Source: an uncultured Dehalococcoidia bacterium (GTDB lineage: Bacteria; Chloroflexota; Dehalococcoidia; Lucifugimonadales; UBA1127). Taken from it: 64,000 bases of DNA. Each line of letters starts with the position of its first letter. Position 1 is the stretch's first letter. The notes beneath the pieces are model-generated. The model was not told the origin of the DNA. It made no database searches and saw only the letters and a program-made list of their open reading frames with translations. Below are positions 16,733-23,988 of the stretch, piece by piece. The translations under genes were made by a program, and so were the position numbers. Where the stretch lies: NCBI GenBank assembly GCA_951812285.1, contig OX638292.1:907008-971007 (forward strand). Direction: 5' to 3'.

Positions 16733-18442
16733 CTAGACTTGCTGCGCAGGGGGATTCACTCGAACGGTTACGATGTCCGTGCCGTGAAACTGCTGGTGGC
16801 GGACCGAGCTGGCATACGCCCTTAGCAGCACCAACGAGGTCTCGTCTTCCACGACCGAATCAGCGTCGTGCTGCTGCAACTGCCGAATGCGGTCTTCTAT
16901 GTTCAGGTCACCGCTGGGGCCCGCAATGAACTCAAGGTCGGCCGAGAGTCCCTCGCTGGATGCCACCACGACGAGACTTCGCTCGTCCTCGGATCCCTTC
17001 TCGTTCTCCTGCTCACTCGGGTCGCGCTCCCCTTGCAGATCGAGCGGAGCCAGGGTGAGGAGCGTTTCTTCGGCCACGGCGCTGAGCCGGTTCTTCATGG
17101 CTGCGTTCCATTTGCGTCTAGTCGCAAACTTGTCGATGAACTCGTTGAGTTCGGGCAGCGATTCCACGTTCAACCGGGACTGGAAACGCATCCGGCGGGG
17201 GTTTGTCAGCTCCAAGTACAGGATCATCAGGATGGCCGCAAAGCCGCCGGTGGTTATGCCGCTCTTGAACAACCCGCCCAGCACCGGCCCGACGTCCGGC
17301 AGGGTTATCAGCCCGAACTGGAAGGCGGCGCCGATCCAGAAACAGATGCCGCCCGCCACCACCTTCTCCCGGTTGGGCTCGTTCAGGATGATCGTGCGCG
17401 CACCGTCGATGAAGAGGGTGCCGCACACCAACATGAGATAGCCAGCCATCACCGGGCCGGGGATGGTGCTGAATATGGAGGAGAGCTTTGGCGTGAAGGC
17501 GAGAGCCAGCAGGATGATTCCGATGCTGTAGCCGACGCTCCGTGAGGCCACGCCTGTGGTCCGTGCAAAGGAGATGATGCCTGAGTTGATGATGTTGGGA
17601 ACTGTTGCGCCAAAGCCTGCCATGACGTTGCTCACACCGCTTCCTGCGAGTGCTCCCTGAACCTCCTTGAAGTCAATGGCGCGGTCCTCTCGCCAGGCAA
17701 CGCGCTGCATCGAGATGGACTCGCCGTTGGAGTGAATGGAGAAGATGACACCAAGAAACAGGAAGGACGGCAGCAGCGTCCAGAAGGTGATGCCGAAGTC
17801 GAAGGCCAGGCCGGGCGCCGACGCTGGAACGCCGATCCAGGCAGCATCGAGCACCCGAGTGGCGTCGTAGCCGCCCATTATCGCAGCAACGGCCGTGCCG
17901 GCGACGATGCCGACAACGGGCCCCCAGAGCCGCAACAGCGCCGCTCCCCGGAGGGTGACCGCAGCTACCACGGCAAGCGTCACCAACGCAGGCACGAGCG
18001 CCGCAACGGGGTCTTCCTGCGCCGCGTCGTCCAAGAGCTTGAACACCACCGACGCGAGGGTGATTGAGAGGATGAGAATTACAATCCCACCCACTGTGGG
18101 AGTGACCACGCGCCGCAGGATGACAAGCCAACGAGAGATGATGATCTGCACCACTGCCGTCGCCAAGACCAGCGTGGTGAGGGCGGCAGGTCCACCCTCG
18201 AAGGCGGCAGTGATGCAGAAGGGTATGGAGACGGCGGCGGTGAACATGGGGAGCACCGCCCCCGCGCCGATGGGGCCAAGGCGGCGGACCTGCACCAACG
18301 TGGACAACCCGACGACCACGAGAGAGGCGAAGACCATCCAGATCAGATAGTCCTCGCCGTGGCCAGACTCATTTGCCACGATGACCGGGGTGACCAGCAG
18401 CGTGGCCGTGGCCATGAGGCTGAACTGCGCGCCGAGGCCCAA
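16733..18442 (-). CDS. NCS2 nucleobase/xanthine-type permease with C-terminal ATPase-like extension
   Basis: About 400 residues hold the many hydrophobic helices of the NCS2 (xanthine/uracil permease) fold, including the central FDFGITFWTLLPSFLFLGVIFSIHSNGESISM stretch in separated pieces. About 170 extra residues follow. They contain SAVAEETLLTLAPL and end in HGTDIVTVRVN, faintly like an anti-sigma/GHKL ATPase N-box and final strand. TTG 18442 is the first usual start codon, but the conserved N-terminal segment RPPVLTSLGLG begins upstream of it. There the only start candidate is ACG 18505, with GGAGGT seven bases before it. The start is therefore open. Confidence 0.85.
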   Translation of the reverse strand: MGLGAQFSLMATATLLVTPVIVANESGHGEDYLIWMVFASLVVVGLSTLVQVRRLGPIGAGAVLPMFTAAVSIPFCITAAFEGGPAALTTLVLATAVVQIIISRWLVILRRVVTPTVGGIVILILSITLASVVFKLLDDAAQEDPVAALVPALVTLAVVAAVTLRGAALLRLWGPVVGIVAGTAVAAIMGGYDATRVLDAAWIGVPASAPGLAFDFGITFWTLLPSFLFLGVIFSIHSNGESISMQRVAWREDRAIDFKEVQGALAGSGVSNVMAGFGATVPNIINSGIISFARTTGVASRSVGYSIGIILLALAFTPKLSSIFSTIPGPVMAGYLMLVCGTLFIDGARTIILNEPNREKVVAGGICFWIGAAFQFGLITLPDVGPVLGGLFKSGITTGGFAAILMILYLELTNPRRMRFQSRLNVESLPELNEFIDKFATRRKWNAAMKNRLSAVAEETLLTLAPLDLQGERDPSEQENEKGSEDERSLVVVASSEGLSADLEFIAGPSGDLNIEDRIRQLQQHDADSVVEDETSLVLLRAYASSVRHQQFHGTDIVTVRVNPPAQQV

Positions 18443-18621
18443 AGAGGTGAGGACTGGTGGCCTCTCGTGCGCCTCAAACTTCGGGTTGCGGGACGCCGTA
18501 GCCGTGACAGATACCTCCGCCGCTTACCTTGTCGTTACGGGTAAGGCACTTCACACATTAGCACAAACCGGCGTAGACAACGAACCCGTGCACAGCCTCG
18601 GCGTCACGTACCGCATCCAGC

Positions 18622-18918
18622 CTAGGTCTTGGCGTCGGCTCTCCGCCCTCGCCGTCGACCGTTGCCGGTAGCGATCCAAAAATACACGGCGTTCTCGACT
18701 CGGCGAATCGTCAGCGACTTGCCGAGGGCGGCGGCCGCGGCCCCGATCCTGCGCCGCACGGCATTGGTAGTCTCGCCCTCGGCGGGTTCAAGTTTCCCTG
18801 CGTGGCCGTGTGGCACTTGCTCAATAAAGTCCATGTATTCTCTCAGGAGCTTTGCGCGCTTGCCAGATATACTATTTGCCTTGGCCTGTTTCACTGGGAG
18901 TGTTTCAAACGTTGGCAT
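18622..18918 (-). CDS. Conserved-looking small basic protein, 98 residues
   Basis: The ATG is preceded by GAGGAG. The protein starts MPTFETLPVKQAK, has a basic helix-rich middle (SGKRAKLLREYMDFIEQ, RRRIGAAAAALGKSLTIRR) and ends in an arginine-rich tail. TNAVRRRIGAAAAALGKSLTIRRVENAVYFWIA could be a small nucleic-acid-binding module, but no family is recognised. Confidence 0.6.
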   Translation of the reverse strand: MPTFETLPVKQAKANSISGKRAKLLREYMDFIEQVPHGHAGKLEPAEGETTNAVRRRIGAAAAALGKSLTIRRVENAVYFWIATGNGRRRGRRADAKT

Positions 18919-19435
18919 GAATAGCTCCTCTTGTAAGTGTATGTAACTCCTTAAACACCGCTAATCCCAAGCAAATAACGCTCATCACTTCCCCATTTAT
19001 ATGATACACCAAACTCTAATGACGTCAAATCGATATTAATTGGAGGCGCCTCAATAGAACATAGCACAAATCAATTGGTACAGTTCGATGAACATGTATA
19101 CCCAATCGCAATGTGCCAAAGGCACTACTCTACATACATTTTGATTGGACACGCCAAGAGCCGGACACGAGGGGATTGCCAAGAGGGAGTCGGGAATGGG
19201 GCCCCACTGATTAGCGAGGAAGAGGGCAGAGGCTACCTAAGGTCAGGCATGACAACGTGGGAGTGGCAAAGGGGATTGAACCCGTTGCGCTGGGCTCGCA
19301 TGAACAAAGTCGCTTGCGGACGAGTCACACTGTCTTCCTCGGTAAGCAGGCGGGAAGGTCATGCGAGAGCGTACAGCCGTAGCCCGTCACCTGGTCGAAA
19401 CCTGGAGATTTAGGTGCAGGGGAAATGTGTGACTT
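18919..19435. other. 517-bp gene-poor, AT-richer gap with promoter and tRNA-like remnant
   Basis: No convincing gene is seen. The left part carries the promoter of the small basic protein and a palindrome GAGGCGCCTC (19043-19052). On the minus strand, 19258-19283 reads as a tRNA 3' end: T-loop box GGGTTCAATCCCC, then TGCCACT, C and CCA. A full cloverleaf cannot be drawn, so it looks like a degraded tRNA. A 112-codon plus-strand frame at 19075-19413 has no protein-like features. Confidence 0.45.
19001..19028 (-). promoter_or_regulatory. Promoter for the small basic protein gene
   Basis: On the minus strand TTGACG (19023-19028), a 16-base spacer and TATCAT (19001-19006) lie about 85 bases before the ATG at 18918. 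Confidence 0.5.
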
Positions 19436-19681
19436 CTATTCCGCCCCAGCTGCTGCGAGCGCCTCATCTATCTTGTCGGTGCTGTAACCGGCGATCCACT
19501 CACTGCCAATGACCGTGACCGGCGTGGTCCGAAAACCGTTCTCAATGAGGGTATCCCTCGCTTCACGGTCCTCAGAGACGTTGCGCTCCGTAAAGGAAAT
19601 GCCCTTTTGTGAAAGGTACACTTTCACCATGTGGCATGGGCCTCAGCCTGCTGATGTAAACACCTGGATGTTTGTCTCCAT
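19436..19681 (-). CDS. Selenocysteine-containing glutaredoxin-like protein (UGPC active site)
   Basis: The protein has 81 residues, starting at ATG 19681 with AGGAGG eight bases upstream. Codon 13 is an in-frame TGA (19643-19645) exactly where the first active-site Cys of a glutaredoxin belongs: METNIQVFTSAG-U-GPCHMVKVYL. The rest is a clean glutaredoxin/NrdH fold with cis-Pro in RTTPVTVIG and the GYSTDKIDEAL C-terminal helix. A SECIS-like hairpin follows the TGA. A standard gene caller would truncate it to a 64-residue fragment starting at the Met after GPCH, losing the active site. It lies 15 bases after the FTR-like gene, so one transcript is likely. Role inferred: thiol/selenol electron carrier fed by the FTR-like protein. 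Confidence 0.9.
19609..19627 (-). promoter_or_regulatory. bSECIS-like hairpin after Sec13 of the glutaredoxin
   Basis: Counting T of TGA as 1, a perfect 7-bp stem GTGAAAG/CTTTCAC spans 19-37 with loop TGTAC, including a G-U pair in the loop. Distance and loop content fit the bacterial SECIS rule for SelB recognition. Confidence 0.8.
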
Positions 19682-19696
19682 GGACGTTTCCTCCTG

Positions 19697-20131
19697 CTAA
19701 CCTTCCCGGCCTCTTTCTTGCCGTCGCTTCTCGTTGAACTCGCGCTTGCCTCCGGTCTCTTCGAAGAGCTCCTGACCCTGGGGCACGGCCTCGTCTATGG
19801 TTTGAACGGCCTTTTCACCTTCCAGATACTTGCGAAGAAACTCTTCGCTTACGAAGAACATTCATATACAGAAACCGTCGCGCTCGATGTCCTCATGATG
19901 TCGTTCGCAGGGGCAGATTTTCTTGCGATCCTCTACGGGATCGCCACTGAGGGGCATTCAGGGGCAGTAGCGATAACCGTGAACGCGCTCGTTTTCCGCC
20001 AAGCCCTGCTGTACGAGCTCAACTACCTCTCGCTCGGGGAAAAGCTCATAGGGCCCTCGCGCGACGTAGCGTTCCGAGAACTTGACGGCGCGCTCCATCG
20101 CCTCCTCAGGAGTCATTTCCCTCTTCGCCAT
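19697..20131 (-). CDS. FTR-like iron-sulfur disulfide reductase with two selenocysteines
   Basis: From ATG 20131 the frame gives 144 residues if two TGA codons are read as Sec: codon 58 (19958-19960) and codon 90 (19862-19864). It then matches the catalytic (beta) subunit of ferredoxin-thioredoxin reductase: GYRYCP-U, then GDPVEDRKKICPC, then HEDIERDGFCI-U-MFFV. In that family the two CxC motifs at the ends each give one [4Fe-4S] ligand (first Cys) and one redox-active Cys (last); the middle CPC gives two ligands. Here the ligands C56, C73, C75 and C88 are kept, and exactly the two redox-active positions are Sec. A charged C-terminal tail of about 45 residues follows. A SECIS-like hairpin follows each TGA. 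Gene callers would break it at codon 58. Confidence 0.9.
19832..19848 (-). promoter_or_regulatory. bSECIS-like hairpin after Sec90 of the FTR-like protein
   Basis: A perfect 6-bp stem GCGAAG/CTTCGC spans positions 17-33 after the TGA, with loop AGTTT containing G-U. Confidence 0.75.
19925..19944 (-). promoter_or_regulatory. bSECIS-like hairpin after Sec58 of the FTR-like protein
   Basis: A perfect 7-bp stem GCGATCC/GGATCGC spans positions 17-36 after the TGA, with loop CGTAGA containing G-U. Confidence 0.8.
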
Positions 20132-20139
20132 GTTAGCCC

Positions 20140-20484
20140 CTATACCCGGCTCGAAGCAGGCCCCAAGCGCATCTGCAGGTGCAGATCGCACGGCATGCTT
20201 TCGAATTGTCGTTGTTGCTGCACAAGGCGGTCAACCAGTGAAGGCAGCGCCTCCCGGATTTCGGGTATAGTCTTTTCTTTCGAGACCTCAACGCTGAGGA
20301 GGGCGCTGGTGCCGCAAGAGCACCGGTCGGCGAAGAAGACCTTCCTGAAGCCTGGATTGGCGGAGAGATTCAGCTTGAAGCCCGGCAAAGGCGTGAGGTT
20401 CGTGTCCAGTGGCAACGCGTCGCAGATGAGAGCCCTGATGCGCTGCGTCACCTCGGCCTCTTCCGCATCCTTGGACATAGGCAT
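20140..20484 (-). CDS. Unknown 114-residue protein, first gene of the selenoprotein operon
   Basis: ATG 20484 follows GGAGCAGAGAA; an in-frame Met two codons later is also possible. The frame is open further upstream only because it reads through the tRNA-Glu gene. The protein is soluble, with an alpha-helical N-terminus, a central beta section FRKVFFADRCSCGTSALLSVEV carrying a C-S-C pair, and a C-terminal helix with one more Cys (ESMPCDLHL). It ends eight bases before the FTR-like gene. Family unknown. Position and Cys content suggest a redox or metal role in the same pathway. Confidence 0.7.
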   Translation of the reverse strand: MPMSKDAEEAEVTQRIRALICDALPLDTNLTPLPGFKLNLSANPGFRKVFFADRCSCGTSALLSVEVSKEKTIPEIREALPSLVDRLVQQQRQFESMPCDLHLQMRLGPASSRV

Positions 20485-20508
20485 TTCTCTGCTCCGCCCG
20501 TTGAAAGG

Positions 20509-20586
20509 TGGTGGCGCATACGGGATTCGAACCCGTGGTCTCCGCCTTGAGAGGGCGGTGTCCTTGGCCGCTAGACGAATGCGCCA
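20509..20586 (-). tRNA. tRNA-Glu(CTC)
   Basis: Acceptor arms TGGCGCA and TGCGCCA pair, with the CCA encoded. The anticodon stem CCGCC/GGCGG encloses loop CTCTCAA with anticodon CTC. The T-arm contains GGTTCGAATCC. It lies directly before the selenoprotein operon on the same strand. Confidence 0.95.
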
Positions 20587-20618
20587 CGCGGATACGGCCA
20601 ATGAGGTCTGCCAATTGA

Positions 20619-20648
20619 AGTATAGCGCACTGCGTCAGAGCATGTCAG
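20619..20648 (-). promoter_or_regulatory. Promoter for tRNA-Glu
   Basis: On the minus strand CTGACA (20643-20648), an 18-base spacer and TATACT (20619-20624) lie about 33 bases before the tRNA 5' end. It may also serve the selenoprotein operon downstream, since no separate promoter was recognised for it. Confidence 0.6.
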
Positions 20649-20664
20649 CACCCGATACGCTCGG

Positions 20665-20693
20665 TTGAGGGGCAGTGCCGGTTCCCGTACAAT
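20665..20693 (+). promoter_or_regulatory. Promoter for tRNA-Leu
   Basis: TTGAGG (20665-20670), a 17-base spacer and TACAAT (20688-20693) sit 14 bases before the tRNA. It is back to back with the tRNA-Glu promoter. Confidence 0.6.
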
Positions 20694-20707
20694 TGAATGA
20701 CACCCTA

Positions 20708-20793
20708 GCCGAAGTGGCGGAATGGTAGACGCGGCGGACTCAAAATCCGCTGCCCGCGAGGGCGTGTGGGTTCGACTCCCTCCTTCGGCACCA
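20708..20793 (+). tRNA. tRNA-Leu(CAA)
   Basis: Acceptor GCCGAAG/CTTCGGC, discriminator A and encoded CCA. Anticodon stem GCGGA/TCCGC with loop CTCAAAA gives CAA. The long variable arm TGCCCGCGAGGGCG is that of a class II tRNA. The T-loop box is GGTTCGACTCC. Confidence 0.95.
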
Positions 20794-20818
20794 TCCTTGC
20801 AATTAGGCGAGAAGCGCC

Positions 20819-21073
20819 ATGGCCGACATGCACGACGCCTACGACCTTGCCCGCGCGATCGACGGTCGCTTGGAGCTCGTGGGCGCGGATGCCGCCAATG
20901 GGGCCGTCGACGCTTTCCGCGAGGCTCTTTACGACTACCGCGGCGATGGCGACCTCGATGCTTTCCTTGAACGGTGCGCGGAATTGCTGGCACAGGTTGG
21001 CGGCGACGGTGGTGGTACGCCGGCCGAGGGACGGTGCTTCCGCGCGCTAGACTCCGTATTCAGCAGTGGGTAG
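20819..21073 (+). CDS. Hypothetical small acidic protein, 84 residues
   Basis: It starts 25 bases after tRNA-Leu. The sequence MADMHDAYDLARAIDGRLELVG, VDAFREALYDY, DLDAFLERCAELLAQVGG suggests two or three helices with a flexible glycine-rich end. Ribosome site is weak. No family recognised; it could be spurious. Confidence 0.45.
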   Translation: MADMHDAYDLARAIDGRLELVGADAANGAVDAFREALYDYRGDGDLDAFLERCAELLAQVGGDGGGTPAEGRCFRALDSVFSSG

Positions 21074-21136
21074 CCTGACTCTCAATGCCCCAGTTATCCC
21101 GCGCGTTGTCACCAATTCGTGCGGTACACTGTAGCC

Positions 21137-22264
21137 ATGACGACTCAACCATCCGCATCAGACTCCACGCCGACCAGCCCCACTTCCCAGAAGTCGGTCG
21201 TCGCGGTGGTGCGGACGACGCCTCAGACCGTGCTGGACGACACCGGCGCGGCCATGCGCATGGCCGGGTACCAGGATGTTCTGCCCATCGCGGACCCTGT
21301 CCTGCTCAAGATCAACATCTCTTGGCAGCACTGGTACCCCGCCTGCTCGACCTCGCCGTGGCAGCTGGAGGGAGTGATCAAGACGCTGCGGGAGGACGGC
21401 TACAAGGATCTCATCGGCGCGCACAACGGCACCGTTGTTGTCGACTCGTATGAGGGTGAGGTTGCCAACAAGCACAAGCCGGTTACCGACCGGCTCGGGG
21501 TGCCGACGGTGCACCTCGACGTGCCGCCCAACGAGTGGGTGCGCTACGAGCCCAAGGGCGAGATGCTGGTATTGGACAAGATTTTCCCCGAGGGAATCAC
21601 CGTGCCCGCGAGCTTTGCGGGCAAGAGCATCATCCAGTTACCCACAATGAAGACCCACGTCTTCACGACCATGACGGGCGCGATGAAAAACGCTTTTGGC
21701 GGGCTGCTCAACCGCAAGCGCCACTGGACCCACTCGGTCATCCACGAGACTCTGGTGGATCTGCTGACTATCCAGAAGGAGCTCCATTCGGGACTCTTCG
21801 CGGTCATGGACGGCACCTTTGCGGGCGACGGGCCGGGGCCGCGAGCGATGCGTTGGCACACGCCGGGCGTGATGCTGGCGTCGGCGGACCAGGTGGCGAT
21901 TGACGCCATCGCCGCAAAGATGATGGGCCTCGACCCGATGAGCATCGACTTCATCCGCATCGCCCACGAGCGTGGCCTCGGCTGCGGCGACCCGGACGAG
22001 ATCGAGGTCGTAGGCGAGGACATCTCCGGCGTGAACTACCACTTCGAGGCGGTCCAGAACACCTTCGCGAGCCGCGGGCAGAAGCTCATCTACTGGGGGC
22101 CGCTCAAGTTTCTGGAAATGGTGTGGTTGCGCTCGCCGCTGGTGCCGCTGGCGTACCTCGCGTCGAACATCTACCACAATGGCTACTGGCGTAACCTCAA
22201 GGGCAAGCGCCGCATCCGTGAGGCGCTGAAGACACCGTGGGGTCAGCTGTTCCAGGAATACTAA
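21137..22264 (+). CDS. DUF362 domain protein
   Basis: The product has 375 residues from ATG 21137 (a GTG six codons earlier is possible). KINISWQHWYPACSTSPWQLEGVI, IIQLPTMKTHVFTTMTGAMKNAFG and the DQVAIDAIAAKMMGLDP block are typical of DUF362. Some DUF362 proteins also carry ferredoxin-like cysteines; this one does not. The Lys-Asn-rich middle and a basic C-terminal tail with a possible membrane-associated stretch (PLVPLAYLASNIYHNGYW) can be seen. Function unknown. Confidence 0.8.
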   Translation: MTTQPSASDSTPTSPTSQKSVVAVVRTTPQTVLDDTGAAMRMAGYQDVLPIADPVLLKINISWQHWYPACSTSPWQLEGVIKTLREDGYKDLIGAHNGTVVVDSYEGEVANKHKPVTDRLGVPTVHLDVPPNEWVRYEPKGEMLVLDKIFPEGITVPASFAGKSIIQLPTMKTHVFTTMTGAMKNAFGGLLNRKRHWTHSVIHETLVDLLTIQKELHSGLFAVMDGTFAGDGPGPRAMRWHTPGVMLASADQVAIDAIAAKMMGLDPMSIDFIRIAHERGLGCGDPDEIEVVGEDISGVNYHFEAVQNTFASRGQKLIYWGPLKFLEMVWLRSPLVPLAYLASNIYHNGYWRNLKGKRRIREALKTPWGQLFQEY

Positions 22265-22339
22265 TCGCCTGCATCCATTGCTACGCCGTTGTGCTTCGAG
22301 AATCCCACACGTGAGCCTTTCTAGTTGCCCTCTATCCCA

Positions 22340-23032
22340 TCAGCCGGCCACGCCCCAGTGAATGGCAATGCTTCCCAGCATGAGACTACGATAGCTGACT
22401 TTCGCGAAGCCTGCTTGTGTCATGGCCTCGGCCAGCTCGTCTGGGTCCAGGTGGCGCTCTACGGAGTCCGGGAGGTACTGGTAGGCGCTGCGGTCGCCGG
22501 AGAGGGCCCAGCCTACGAGGGGCATTAGGCGGCGGAAGCCCACGCCGTAGGCCGCTCGCCCCACGGCGTTTCGGGGGCGCACGATGTCCAGCACGGCGAG
22601 GCGTCCGCCGGGCTTCAGGGTTCGGCGGAACTCACGGAGCCCAAGGGGGATGTCGGCGAGGTTGCGGAGGCCGAAACCGATGGTTGCGCAGTCGAAAGTC
22701 TCGTCGGGGAAGGGTAGGGCGAGGACGTCTCCCTGAACCCGGTGGATGCGTTCGGACAGGCCGCGTGCGGCGAGATCCGGCCCACCACGAACGAGCATGG
22801 GGGCGGAGAAGTCCAGGGCGACGACGTGCTCGGCTCGCGCTGCGAGGGCAGCTGAGAGCTTGCCGGTGCCCGCCGCCGCGTCGAGCCCGCACACCACGCG
22901 CTGCGGCGCCGCGATGCTAGCCGTGAGCCGCCGCCACGACTCGTCCCGGCCGAGGGAGGCGACGGTGTTGAAGGCGTCGTAGCGGCGAGCGATGCCGTCG
23001 AACATGCGCTGTACGCGCCGGGGGTCGCTCAT
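22340..23032 (-). CDS. menG: MenG/UbiE-type quinone methyltransferase
   Basis: The 230 residues fit a class I SAM-dependent methyltransferase of the MenG/UbiE family, which C-methylates demethylmenaquinone. The N-terminal RRYDAFNTVASLGRDESWRR, SAM motif LDAAAGTGKLSAAL, GFGLRNLADIPLGLREF and LKPGGRLAVLDIVRP are all characteristic. Its start overlaps the upstream epimerase stop by four bases. No other menaquinone genes are in the window, so the exact quinone is inferred. Confidence 0.85.
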   Translation of the reverse strand: MSDPRRVQRMFDGIARRYDAFNTVASLGRDESWRRLTASIAAPQRVVCGLDAAAGTGKLSAALAARAEHVVALDFSAPMLVRGGPDLAARGLSERIHRVQGDVLALPFPDETFDCATIGFGLRNLADIPLGLREFRRTLKPGGRLAVLDIVRPRNAVGRAAYGVGFRRLMPLVGWALSGDRSAYQYLPDSVERHLDPDELAEAMTQAGFAKVSYRSLMLGSIAIHWGVAG

Positions 23033-23988
23033 GCGGCGCTCCGCGTCCGACGTGCGAGGGTCGACGCCTCAAGCGCCTCCCGCGAGGTGTAGCGGGGACG
23101 GAAGCCAGTCTCACGCGTGAATTTCTCGTTGCTAGCGAACCATGGGTACCGCACCATGGTCAGGCCGCTGGCCTGCGAGTCGCTCTGCAGCTGCAAGGCC
23201 CAACTCGCCTGTGTAAGGACGGTGAGCATCGGCGCCGGTACGGCGACGGAGCGGCGTCCCGCGACTCGCGCGATCTCGCTGTAGGCGACGGTATCCTGGC
23301 CAGTGATGTTGTAGACGCCGGGAACGCATTCGAGCAGGCAGAGCTCCAGCGCCTCCTGTACGTCATCCTCGTGCATGAACTGCATGTGCGGGTCGGCACC
23401 GGCAATGCTGACGAGTACGGGCTTGCGGAAGGCCTGAGCGATGAAGTTGTCCGAGCGGGGGCCCATGATCACGCACCCCCGCAGCACCGTTACGCACATG
23501 TCCGGGTTGTCCGCTCTGAATGCCTCCAACATGAGCTCCGTTGCCGCCTTGTCCTCGGCGTACTGAAAGCCGCGCACGGGCTGCACCGCTGACTGCTCCG
23601 TGTAAGGCAGCGGGTCGCCAGGATGCGGGCCATAGACGGTGGTGCTGCTGAAGTACAGGAGCTGCCGCACGCCCGCCTCTTTGCATGCTCGAAGGGTCTG
23701 GGCCGTGCCGCCGACGTTGACGCGGCGCACAAGCTCGCGGTTGCGGCCGGGGCGCAGCAGAAAGGCCAGGTGGACGAGGGCGTCGACGCCGTACTCGCGG
23801 AGGATGTCGGCATATGGCTGGCGGACGTCCTGATGGAAGCGAGCGACCTTGGGATGCTCGACGGTCAGAGGGCGGTTGTCGAATGCGACAATGCTGTCAA
23901 CGTCGTCCGAGGCCGCGAGCCGCTCGACCAGCATGGCGCCAACTGAGCCCGCAGCGCCGGTGACTGCGACTCGAAGGCCGCTAGCCAT
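23029..23988 (-). CDS. NAD-dependent epimerase/dehydratase (extended SDR)
   Basis: The 319-residue protein has the Rossmann motif VTGAAGSVGAMLVERL at the N-terminus, YFSSTTVYG (catalytic Ser/Thr region) and YAEDKAATE (Tyr-x3-Lys). Acting on a nucleotide-sugar or other hydroxy substrate is the family norm; the substrate is not clear. It overlaps the genes on both sides, which points to an operon with menG. Confidence 0.88.
   Translation of the reverse strand: MASGLRVAVTGAAGSVGAMLVERLAASDDVDSIVAFDNRPLTVEHPKVARFHQDVRQPYADILREYGVDALVHLAFLLRPGRNRELVRRVNVGGTAQTLRACKEAGVRQLLYFSSTTVYGPHPGDPLPYTEQSAVQPVRGFQYAEDKAATELMLEAFRADNPDMCVTVLRGCVIMGPRSDNFIAQAFRKPVLVSIAGADPHMQFMHEDDVQEALELCLLECVPGVYNITGQDTVAYSEIARVAGRRSVAVPAPMLTVLTQASWALQLQSDSQASGLTMVRYPWFASNEKFTRETGFRPRYTSREALEASTLARRTRSAA

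Noticed and set aside
19075..19413. 112-codon plus-strand frame as a gene
   Set aside because: No ribosome site, irregular composition and no protein-like motif; it covers the tRNA-like remnant.
18919..19435. tmRNA or intact tRNA on the minus strand
   Set aside because: Only the T-arm and CCA end look right; the acceptor pairing is 5 of 7 and no D- or anticodon stem forms. No tmRNA 5' end or tag reading frame was found.
19436..20131. TGA read as Trp or Gly through a variant genetic code
   Set aside because: Many genes here end in TGA, including tightly overlapping ATGA and GTGA junctions, and the affected positions require Cys-like chemistry.
19436..20191. Reading the selenoprotein region as two short broken genes (64 and 77 residues)
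   Set aside because: The stops fall only on redox-active Cys positions, the ribosome site belongs to the longer glutaredoxin, and SECIS-like hairpins follow each TGA.
20287..20668. Protein frames crossing the tRNA-Glu and tRNA-Leu genes
   Set aside because: Peptides such as GAYGIRTRGLRLERAVS are the usual false translation of tRNA genes.
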